Shown: positions 16,700-24,114 of the stretch, piece by piece | Layout of the letters: the number at the start of each line of letters is the position of its first letter | Position numbering within the stretch: position 1 is the first letter of the stretch | NCBI RefSeq assembly: GCF_009604455.1 | Contig: NZ_WEGL01000006.1 | Location: forward strand, 310,001 to 374,000 | DNA length: 64,000 bases | Direction: 5' to 3' | From: Streptomyces sp. RB17 | GTDB lineage: Bacteria; Actinomycetota; Actinomycetes; Streptomycetales; Streptomycetaceae | The notes under the pieces: model-generated | The model's database searches: none | Seen by the model: the letters and a program-made list of their open reading frames with translations, nothing else | What the model was told of the DNA's origin: nothing | Position numbers and translations under genes: made by a program

Positions 16700-16920
16700 C
16701 CACGGCCCGGCGGCCTCGGGTCCCCGTCCGGCCGGGGGACCCGTGACGCCTGTGAGACCGTCAGCTCCCTTGGATTTCCCGTGCATTGTCACGATCGGGT
16801 GACGTTGCCCGAACCAAGGCAACCTCACAGGATCTTCACAGGTCACACACGCGCAAGACACGACGTCCGGCGGGCCGCGGCCCGAGGTCGCTGCCGACCG
16901 CACCAAGGAACGGAAACTCT

Positions 16921-18990
16921 GTGAGCACTGCCGGTTCTCCGGGACGTGTCCAGCCCGCCCGGCCGGGCGACCCTTCCCGCATCGGCCCCTACCGGATCAT
17001 CGGCCGGCTCGGCGCCGGCGGCATGGGCACCGTGCACGCCGGTCTGACCGCCGACGGACTGCGGGTCGCGGTCAAGGTGATCCATCCCGCGCAGGCCGAG
17101 GACCCGGAGTTCCGGGCCCGGTTCCGGCGCGAGGTGCAGCTGTCCGCCCGGGTGCAGGGACCCTGCCTCGTGCCTCTGCTCGCCGCCGACCCGGAGGCCG
17201 CCGCACCCTGGCTGGCGACCGCCTACGCCCCCGGCCCCACCCTCAACCAGTACCTGGCCGACCACGGCCCCCTCACCGGCGGAACCCTCTACGCCTTCGC
17301 GGCCGGCACCGCGCAGGCGCTGGCCGCCATCCACGCGGCCGGTGTCGTGCACCGTGACGTGAAGCCGCAGAACGTCATCCTCGGCCCGGCCGGCCCGCGG
17401 GTCCTGGACTTCGGCATCGCCCGCGCCGCGGACGGCACCAGCGTGACCCGCACCGGGGTGATGACCGGCACACCCGGCTGGATCAGCCCCGAGTACTACC
17501 GCACCAGCACCGCGGGGCCCGAGGGCGACCTGTTCGCCTGGGGGGCGCTCGTCGCCCACGCGGCCACCGGGCGGCTCCCGTTCGGCGTCGGCGCCCCGGA
17601 CGCGGTCGCGTTCCGGGTCATGTCCGGTGAGCCCGATCTGGACGGGGTCCCCGAGGCGCTGCTCGGCCTCGTGCGAAAGGCCCTCGCGAAGGAACCCGCC
17701 GAGCGGCCGGCCGCCGCCTCCCTGGCGGAGGAGTGCACCCGGCTCCTCGCCGGCCAGGCCACCCAGGTCCTCGACGCGGCAGCCGGGGCGGAGCCCACCA
17801 GGGTCGGCGAACTGGTCACCGCCCAGTGGCACATACCCGCGCCGGACGACCCCACCTGGCACCCTCCGGCAGCCTCCTCGCGCAGACGCGCCCTGCTCGC
17901 GGTCCTCGTCGCCGCGGTCCTCGTCGGAGCCTCGGCGGGCGGTGCCCTCGCCCTTCGCACCGGCGGCCACGACGACAGCGTCGGCCGGGGCGCCGCCGGT
18001 CACGCCACCGCCGGCCCGGCCGGAGCGTCCGCCACGACACGCGCCGGCGGCGCCGCGCACGTCACCCCACCCTCCCCGACCCCCGGCGGCACCACGGCGT
18101 CTCCGACCGACCCGCGCCGGGTCGCCATACCGGTGGATCCGCTCGCCGGGATCTCCGGCCCGGCCTTCACCCGTGCCGGCGACGAGTCCGAGCCGACCAC
18201 CGACGAGTGGCGGGCCAGCGCCGCGGCGAGCACCGCGCAGGAGCGGGCCGTCGAACGGGCGGTCCGCGCCGACGTCACGGCCATGCTGGCGACCAAGCAC
18301 ATGGACTTCATGACACCCACGGTCACCTTCAACAAGCGGGCGCAGACCGTGATGGTGACCGGTGGCCCGGTCTCCCAGCTCCCCGACGACGACCAGGGGA
18401 TGTTCGAGCGGGCCGGGGAGATGGCGGCCTGCACCGCCCTCGCGCACCGGCTCCAGGACGAACCGAGAGCATGGCCCTACGGCCGTTACGTCGTCGCCTG
18501 GAGGCATGTCGACGGCGACCCCGAACCTGATGTCCTCGGCTTCGGCGAAGCCACCGACGGCTGCCTCACCCGGATCGCCGGACAGTGGCAGGGAGACCAG
18601 GGAGGCCTGGCCGCCGCCGGCATACCGAGCAGCGACAAGGCGGAGATCCGCGTCGCCGACGCCGCCGACAAGGCCATCACGGCGGAGTGGAACTCCCGGA
18701 TCGCGCAGGGCGACGGCCTCGCGCCGTTCAGCGACCGCAACGCCATCAGCCTTGGCTTCGACCCCGTCGAGAGGGCCGCCTATGTGTGGGCACGGGACAC
18801 CAATGAGGTCCTGGTGGGCCGTGCCCAGCGGGACAACTTCCAGGACGCGGTGTCCAAGACCCTGTGCCCGAAGCTGACGGCCGAGTTCCACCGCAACCCG
18901 TCGTGGAACTACACGCGGTGGAGCGTCGCCGTCTACGAGCCGGACGGCTCCGACCCCGAACTCGTCCGGTCGGGAGAGTGTCTGCCCTGA
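16921..18990 (+). CDS. Transmembrane Ser/Thr protein kinase (PknB-type)
   Basis: The 689-residue protein has an N-terminal Hanks-type kinase domain (residues ~20-290), with glycine loop 'LGAGGMGTVHAG', catalytic Lys52, 'HRDVKPQN' (Asp146), 'DFG' at 163 and 'SPE' in place of APE. One membrane helix follows (residues ~324-346). The external part is not PASTA but an unrecognised domain of about 230 residues after a Thr/Pro/Gly-rich linker, with conserved-looking 'YVVAWRHVDGDPEPDVLGFG' and three Cys. The external domain probably senses an envelope signal and the kinase phosphorylates cytosolic targets. GTG 16921 follows a weak GGAA. Direct repeats of TCACAGG in the leader (16816-16850) may be regulatory. 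Confidence 0.92.
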   Translation: MSTAGSPGRVQPARPGDPSRIGPYRIIGRLGAGGMGTVHAGLTADGLRVAVKVIHPAQAEDPEFRARFRREVQLSARVQGPCLVPLLAADPEAAAPWLATAYAPGPTLNQYLADHGPLTGGTLYAFAAGTAQALAAIHAAGVVHRDVKPQNVILGPAGPRVLDFGIARAADGTSVTRTGVMTGTPGWISPEYYRTSTAGPEGDLFAWGALVAHAATGRLPFGVGAPDAVAFRVMSGEPDLDGVPEALLGLVRKALAKEPAERPAAASLAEECTRLLAGQATQVLDAAAGAEPTRVGELVTAQWHIPAPDDPTWHPPAASSRRRALLAVLVAAVLVGASAGGALALRTGGHDDSVGRGAAGHATAGPAGASATTRAGGAAHVTPPSPTPGGTTASPTDPRRVAIPVDPLAGISGPAFTRAGDESEPTTDEWRASAAASTAQERAVERAVRADVTAMLATKHMDFMTPTVTFNKRAQTVMVTGGPVSQLPDDDQGMFERAGEMAACTALAHRLQDEPRAWPYGRYVVAWRHVDGDPEPDVLGFGEATDGCLTRIAGQWQGDQGGLAAAGIPSSDKAEIRVADAADKAITAEWNSRIAQGDGLAPFSDRNAISLGFDPVERAAYVWARDTNEVLVGRAQRDNFQDAVSKTLCPKLTAEFHRNPSWNYTRWSVAVYEPDGSDPELVRSGECLP

Positions 18991-20981
18991 ATCCGCTGAC
19001 ACCTCGCCAGCACCTCCCGGCACGCGCGCAGCAGGTCCTCGTCCTCCGGTATGCCCTGCCCGGCGCCTCCGGCCGCATGGGCCAAGTGGCGGCGCGGAGC
19101 GGCCAGTTCCTCGGCCGCCAGGTGCCGTAACGGCGCCGCGGCCGGGCCCATCGCGGTCAGGCACCGGGCGATCGCACGGCGGGTGCGCGGGTCCTGTGCC
19201 CAGGCCTCCCGGAACACCGGCAGCAAAGGCTCCGGATCCGCGTCGATGCGCCACAGCGCACCCGCGGCCGACACCCGATCCCGTGCGAAACACGACCGGG
19301 CCATGCGACGCAGCCCGGGCAGCGCGGCCCGCCCGGCCGGACCCAGACGGCCGAGCTGCACGGCGGCCAGGCGGCGGCTCGCCGGATCACCTTCAACCAA
19401 CTCCCGCAACAGCACGGGGAGTACGGCGGAGGCGTCCCGCTGCACCGACCAGAGAGCACCGGCCGCTGCGGCGGCATGCCGGGTGCGCAGGAGCGCACGG
19501 AGGGCCGTCACCGCCCGCGCGGTGGCGCCCAGCACCTCCAGCGTTGTGATGACCTGGCCCGTGACCGCGTCGTCCCGCGCCCCCGGTCCGCCGCGGGCAC
19601 CCGACAGCAGCCGCAGCACCTCCGGAACGGCCTCCTCGTCCCCGATGGCGCCCAGCGCCGCCAGCAGCGGGGCGGCGAGCCGGGCGGCAGAGGGAGAGGA
19701 CGGCGGAATCCGGCCGAGCCGGTGCCGCAGCGCGGGAGCGAGCGGGGCCGCGGCCGCACCCAGGTGGGCCAGCTCGAACCCCAGGTCCACCGGTGCCGCA
19801 GGGCCGGCCAGCAGGTGGGCCAGGGCCGGGACCGCGCGCGGATCGCCGCACCTGACCAGTGCTTTGAGCGGACCGCCCAACGTGCACGAGCCGCGCTCCA
19901 CGCGGTGCGCCCACAGGTCGGGCCGGGCACACACCAGGGCGTGCAGGTCGTCAGCGGCCGGCGCGGCCAGCGCGAACAGCCCCGCCAGCACGGCGACCGC
20001 CGCTTCCCGCAACCAGTCCCGGTCCGCGTGCAGTTGGGTGCCGAGCAGCCGGACCGTGCCGACGTGGTCGACGCGCCAGCCGCGCAGCAGCGCCCCCGCC
20101 ATCCACACGCCATGGCACCGGTCCACCGGGTCCGGACCGGTCAACTGCCCGCCGAGGAGGGCGATCCGGTCGTCCACGAGGTCACCGAGCGCCATGTGCA
20201 GGGTGCGCAGCAGCCGCGAGCCCTCCTCGTCGGACGGGCGCAGCCGCCGTATGCGCCCGACGAGGCCGCTGGCGGCGCAGGGCTCGGGGACGCGGGCGCG
20301 GTGCGCGGAGCGCTCCCGCAGCAGCCGTACCGCCGTCGGCACCAGGTCGGCGGGCAGCCGGGCGGGCGCGACGAGCGCGAGCTGACCGAGCGCGGCGAGC
20401 CGCAGCCCCGGGGTGTACGGCGGCGCACTCTGCTCGGCCAGGAGGTCCACCGCGGCGTCGGCGTGCGCGGGGTGCCGGCGGACGAACAGGGCGAGCGCCT
20501 CCGGGAGGGCGAGCAGGACCCGGTCGTCCCGCTCGGCCCGCAGCCGCTGCCGTAACAGGTCCAGCACCCGGGCCGGAGCGGGCAGGAAGTGCACGAGGGC
20601 CGAGGCGGTCGCCCGGCGCACCGCGGGGTCCGGGTCTTCGGCGAGCCGGACGAACACCTCGGCACCCGCGCGCACGGCCTCCCGTGCCCGCGGGTCCCCG
20701 TCCGTGCTCTCCGCGCCGATACCGACCAGCAGTTCCACGATGCCGCCCCGGTCCGGCACCTCCTCCCGGGCCGCGAGCGAGAGCAGGAACGGGACGCAGG
20801 CCAGCGTCGAGTCGTACACACACCCCGGGTGGTGCAGCGCGCCGTACATCCCGTCGAGCGCGGTCGCCCGCTCGGCGGTGTCCGCGGACACCAGCGCCCG
20901 TAACCAGCCGGGCACGTCCTCCGCGCTGCCGTACGCGTGCCGTAGCGAGGCCCAGTCGACCTCGTCGATCCCCGTGAACAC
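18933..20981 (-). CDS. HEAT-repeat scaffold protein
   Basis: The 682-residue soluble protein is made almost wholly of HEAT-like helical hairpins, e.g. 'DPDPAVRRATASALVHFL', 'DDRVLLALPEALALFVRRHP', 'DPRAVPALAHLLAGPAAP', 'GDEEAVPEVLRLLSGARG' and 'DPASRRLAAVQLGRLGPAG'. Such solenoids mediate protein-protein contacts and have no catalytic residues. GTG 20981 is preceded by GGGGAGGAC. The last 58 bp overlap the 3' end of the kinase gene on the other strand, so the two mRNAs are antisense to each other at their ends. A functional link to the kinase is possible but not shown. Confidence 0.8.
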   Translation of the reverse strand: MFTGIDEVDWASLRHAYGSAEDVPGWLRALVSADTAERATALDGMYGALHHPGCVYDSTLACVPFLLSLAAREEVPDRGGIVELLVGIGAESTDGDPRAREAVRAGAEVFVRLAEDPDPAVRRATASALVHFLPAPARVLDLLRQRLRAERDDRVLLALPEALALFVRRHPAHADAAVDLLAEQSAPPYTPGLRLAALGQLALVAPARLPADLVPTAVRLLRERSAHRARVPEPCAASGLVGRIRRLRPSDEEGSRLLRTLHMALGDLVDDRIALLGGQLTGPDPVDRCHGVWMAGALLRGWRVDHVGTVRLLGTQLHADRDWLREAAVAVLAGLFALAAPAADDLHALVCARPDLWAHRVERGSCTLGGPLKALVRCGDPRAVPALAHLLAGPAAPVDLGFELAHLGAAAAPLAPALRHRLGRIPPSSPSAARLAAPLLAALGAIGDEEAVPEVLRLLSGARGGPGARDDAVTGQVITTLEVLGATARAVTALRALLRTRHAAAAAGALWSVQRDASAVLPVLLRELVEGDPASRRLAAVQLGRLGPAGRAALPGLRRMARSCFARDRVSAAGALWRIDADPEPLLPVFREAWAQDPRTRRAIARCLTAMGPAAAPLRHLAAEELAAPRRHLAHAAGGAGQGIPEDEDLLRACREVLARCQRIQGRHSPDRTSSGSEPSGS

Positions 20982-21148
20982 GTTGTCCTCCCCAGACGAG
21001 TGCCACCTGGCCGCGAGTGTGCACCACGGGACTGACAACGGTCCGGAGCTGGGCGCTGACTGTGTGCGATCCGTCGGCTGTCCCCGGCCAGGTCGCGGGC
21101 TCCCCGCGCATGCCGCCGAGGGGAGCGCCGGCGCCTGGTGGGAGGGGG

Positions 21149-22840
21149 TCAGTTCAGGCCGGGCAGGGCCCTCTCCAGGATCGTGCCGAGGTCGGTTCCG
21201 GAGGGCAGCGTGCCGAACGCCTGCCCCCAGTCGCCGCCCAGGCGGCTCGCGCAGAAGGCGTCCGCCACCGGGTGCGGGGCGTGCCGTACCAGCAGGGAGG
21301 CCTGGAGGGCGAGCGCCATCCGCTCGACCATTCGGCGGGCGCCGACCTGGTCCGTTTCGGCCAACTGGTCCTTCAGGGAGGCCACCGTCGTGTCCAGGCG
21401 GGCATCCGCCCCGCGTGCGAGGGCGAGTTCGGTGAACAGGGCTTCGGCGGTGTCCGGTTCGCGGCCGAGGGCGCGCAGCACGTCGAGCGCGTTGACGTTG
21501 CCCGAGCCCTCCCAGATCGACAGCAACGGAGCCTCCCGGTAGTGCCGCGGCATGCCGGAGTCCTCGACGTAGCCGTTGCCGCCCAGGCACTCCAGGGCCT
21601 CGGCGGTGAACGCCGGGCCCCGCTTGGTGACCCAGTACTTGCCGACGGCCGTGGCGATCCGCCGGAAGGCCCGCTCCCCGGCGTCCCCGCGCACCGCGCG
21701 ATCCGCCGCGCCGGCCAGCCGCAGCGTGAGCGTCGTCGCCGCCTCCGACTCCAGCGCCAGGTCGGCCAGGACGTTGCGCATCAGCGGCTGCTCGATCAGC
21801 CGGGCCCCGAAAGCGCTGCGGTGCCGGGCGTGATGCCCCGCCTCGACCAGTGCCTTGCGCATCAGGGTCGCCGAGGACATCACACAGTCCAGCCGGGTGC
21901 AGTTGACCATCTCGATGATGGTCTTCACCCCGCGCCCCTCCGGCCCGACCAGCCAGGCCACCGTACCGTCGAACTCCGGTTCCGAGGACGCGTTGGAGCG
22001 GTTGCCCAGCTTGTCCTTCAGTCGCTGGATGCGGAAGGTGTTGCGGCTGCCGTCCGGCAGCACGCGCGGTACGAGGAAGCACGACAGGCCGCCCGGGGCC
22101 TGCGCGAGCACGAGGAAGACGTCGCACATCGGCGCCGACGTGAACCACTTGTGCCCGCGCAGCGTGTACACACCGGGCTCCGAGGTGGGCGTGGCCACGG
22201 TGGTGTTCGTCCGGACGTCCGACCCGCCCTGCTTCTCGGTCATGCCCATCCCCGCGAGCAGGCCCGGCTTCTCGGTCGGGACGCGCAGCTCAGGGTCGTA
22301 CTCCCGGCTGGTGAGCAGCGGTTCGTACACCTTGGCCAGATCCGGCTGTGCGCGCAGCGCGGGCACGGCGGCGTACGTCATCGACGTCGGGCAGCCGTGC
22401 CCGGCCTCCGTGTGCCCCCACACCAGCCCGCCCGCGGTACGGGCCACATGGGCGCCGGGCCGCTCGTCCGCCCACGGGGCGCCGGCCAGGCCCTCGGCGA
22501 CCGCCGTGCGCATCAGGTGGTGCCAGCTGGGATGGAACTCCACCTCGTCGACCCGGTGGCCGTGGCGGTCGTGGGTGCGCAGGACCGGCTCGTGCCGGTT
22601 CGCCAGCTCACCCCACTCCTGTGCCTCGGCGCTGCCGGCGCGCGCCCCCAGGCGCCGGACGCCGTCCTCGGCCCACCCGGCGCCCTCCCGGCGCAGCCCC
22701 TCCAGCAGGGCCGGATCGTCGGAGGCGTCGTACGGGGCCAGAGGCGGGGCCTGGTTGGTGACCTCGTGCGTGGCGTACTGCTGCTGGGGCTGCGGCTGCG
22801 CAGGCGACTGCGCATGCGGCTGCGCGGAAATCGAGACCAT
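21149..22840 (-). CDS. Acyl-CoA dehydrogenase, AidB-like
   Basis: The 563-residue flavoenzyme matches the AidB/isovaleryl-CoA dehydrogenase branch. A Gln/Pro-rich N-terminus leads into 'TYAAVPALRAQPDLAKVYEP', 'GMGMTEKQGGSDVRTNTT' (FAD and substrate loop), 'YTLRGHKWFTSAPMCDVFLV', 'RSAFGARLIEQPLMRNVLAD' and 'ECLGGNGYVEDSGMPRHYRE'. The AidB-type 'TEKQGGSDVR' signature is complete. Such enzymes oxidise acyl-CoAs or bind DNA in the alkylation response. Electrons would pass to electron-transfer flavoprotein (an etfBA pair lies at 55 kb). ATG 22840 starts 'MVSISAQPHAQ'. It is divergent from a PaaX-type repressor, with palindromes between them. Confidence 0.88.
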   Translation of the reverse strand: MVSISAQPHAQSPAQPQPQQQYATHEVTNQAPPLAPYDASDDPALLEGLRREGAGWAEDGVRRLGARAGSAEAQEWGELANRHEPVLRTHDRHGHRVDEVEFHPSWHHLMRTAVAEGLAGAPWADERPGAHVARTAGGLVWGHTEAGHGCPTSMTYAAVPALRAQPDLAKVYEPLLTSREYDPELRVPTEKPGLLAGMGMTEKQGGSDVRTNTTVATPTSEPGVYTLRGHKWFTSAPMCDVFLVLAQAPGGLSCFLVPRVLPDGSRNTFRIQRLKDKLGNRSNASSEPEFDGTVAWLVGPEGRGVKTIIEMVNCTRLDCVMSSATLMRKALVEAGHHARHRSAFGARLIEQPLMRNVLADLALESEAATTLTLRLAGAADRAVRGDAGERAFRRIATAVGKYWVTKRGPAFTAEALECLGGNGYVEDSGMPRHYREAPLLSIWEGSGNVNALDVLRALGREPDTAEALFTELALARGADARLDTTVASLKDQLAETDQVGARRMVERMALALQASLLVRHAPHPVADAFCASRLGGDWGQAFGTLPSGTDLGTILERALPGLN

Positions 22841-22847
22841 GGGAGCA

Positions 22848-22908
22848 TGTTGCACTCTCGCTGCGGCCGTAGCAATACTGCAACAGGAGGCGCACGTACA
22901 GTACGTGC
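22848..22908. promoter_or_regulatory. Operator palindromes between acyl-CoA dehydrogenase and PaaX genes
   Basis: Two dyads are present in the 70-bp divergent spacer. TGTTGCA at 22848-22854 is mirrored by TGCAACA at 22879-22885. GCACGTAC-A-GTACGTGC at 22892-22908 is a perfect 8+1+8 palindrome just before the PaaX-type start. An AGGAGG (22885-22890) lies between them. The perfect palindrome is the best candidate for the PaaX-family binding site. Confidence 0.65.
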
Positions 22909-22910
22909 CC

Positions 22911-23681
22911 ATGCGCATGAACGTCTCGCCCGAGCCGCAGCAGGCGCCGGAGCCGCCGGGCCTGCGGCCGCTGTCCGCGCGGTCGGTCGTGCTGAGCCTG
23001 CTCCTCGGCGCGCACCCGGCGGAGCTGCCCGTGAAGGACCTGGTCCGGCTGGTGGAGCCCTTCGGCGTCGGAGGCTCCACGCTGCGCGCCGCGCTGAGCC
23101 GGATGGTGACCGCGGGGGATCTGCGCCGCACCGACGCCGTCTACCGGCTCAGCGACCGGCTACTGGCACGCCAGCGGCGCCAGGACGAGGCGCTCCGGCC
23201 AGGCACGCGCGCGTGGGACGGCGACTGGGAGATGCTGGTCGTCACGGCGACCGGCCGGGGCCCCGCCGAACGCGCCGAGCTGCGCGCCCGGTTGGCCGCC
23301 CTGCGCCTGGCGGAACTCCGCGAGGGCGTGTGGCTGCGCCCGGCCAACCTCGACCGTGCCCTGCCGGACACGCTGGGCTCGGTCGCCCGGACCTACACCG
23401 CGCGCCCCGACGAGCCCGCGCACGACCTGGTCGCCCGGCTCTGGCCGCTGGACGCCTGGGCGGCCACCGCGCGGGCACTGCTCGCCCGCACCTCGGCCGC
23501 CCGGACACCGGCGGACCGCCTCACCGCGTACGCCGCGGCCGTACGCCACCTGCTCACCGACCCCGTCCTGCCGCCCGGACTCCTCCCCGCCCACTGGCCG
23601 GGGGAGGCCCTGCGGACGGCCTACGCCGGTTATCAGCGGGAGTTGGCCGACTCGGTGGGACGAAGGGAGCGTGCCGCATGA
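22911..23681 (+). CDS. PaaX-family transcriptional repressor
   Basis: The 256-residue product has the PaaX layout: an N-terminal winged helix ('LSARSVVLSLLLGAHPAELP', 'VGGSTLRAALSRMVTAGDLR', residues ~20-75), then the PaaX core 'WDGDWEMLVVTATGRGPAER' and the C-terminal all-helical region. In other bacteria PaaX represses phenylacetyl-CoA catabolism and binds an acyl-CoA. Here the divergent acyl-CoA dehydrogenase is the natural target. The start is uncertain: ATG 22911, ATG 22917 or GTG 22905 are in frame. AGGAGG lies 14-20 bases upstream with the palindrome between, so repressor bound there could also block ribosome entry. The stop overlaps the next start (ATGA). Confidence 0.88.
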   Translation: MRMNVSPEPQQAPEPPGLRPLSARSVVLSLLLGAHPAELPVKDLVRLVEPFGVGGSTLRAALSRMVTAGDLRRTDAVYRLSDRLLARQRRQDEALRPGTRAWDGDWEMLVVTATGRGPAERAELRARLAALRLAELREGVWLRPANLDRALPDTLGSVARTYTARPDEPAHDLVARLWPLDAWAATARALLARTSAARTPADRLTAYAAAVRHLLTDPVLPPGLLPAHWPGEALRTAYAGYQRELADSVGRRERAA

Positions 23682-24106
23682 CGGCCGTGGGCGTCGAAGG
23701 GTTCCTGCGCGCCCGGTTCCAGGACGAGGAAGAGGCCGTCCGGGACGCGATCGCCGGTGCGCCCGGCGCGGTCCGGGGCGTCATGGCCGACGAGATCGAG
23801 CAGGTGCTCACGTCCTGGGACGGCCGGAGCACCCACACGCCGATGGTGCAGTTCGGCGCCGAGGACCCGGTGAAGCTGCTCACCCACGTGGCCCGGCACG
23901 ATCCGGCCCGGGTGCTGCGCGAACTCGGGGTGAAGCAGGCGCTGCTGGAGGAGCATCACATGCGCGACGACGGCAGGTGCCACATCCGCCGTGAAGCAGG
24001 GCGTCCCCGATGGCCGTGCACCACACTGCGCCTGCTCGCCCTGCCGTACGCCGGCCATCCCGGCTACGACGGTTCCTGGCGGCCCGGGGTCTCCCCTCGC
24101 CCCTGA
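23678..24106 (+). CDS. DUF6221 family protein
   Basis: This is a 142-residue soluble protein with the DUF6221 pattern. The N-terminal helix is 'FLRARFQDEEEAVRDAI'. The middle 'HVARHDPARVLRELGVKQAL' is followed by 'LEEH', and the ending is 'LRLLALPYAGHPGYDGSW'. The family is common in actinomycete genomes and phages, and its function is unknown. It overlaps the PaaX-type gene by 4 bases (ATGA) and is translated with it. The gene ends 8 bp before the stop of the converging helicase gene. Confidence 0.78.
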   Translation: MTAVGVEGFLRARFQDEEEAVRDAIAGAPGAVRGVMADEIEQVLTSWDGRSTHTPMVQFGAEDPVKLLTHVARHDPARVLRELGVKQALLEEHHMRDDGRCHIRREAGRPRWPCTTLRLLALPYAGHPGYDGSWRPGVSPRP

Positions 24107-24114
24107 GTCTGCCG

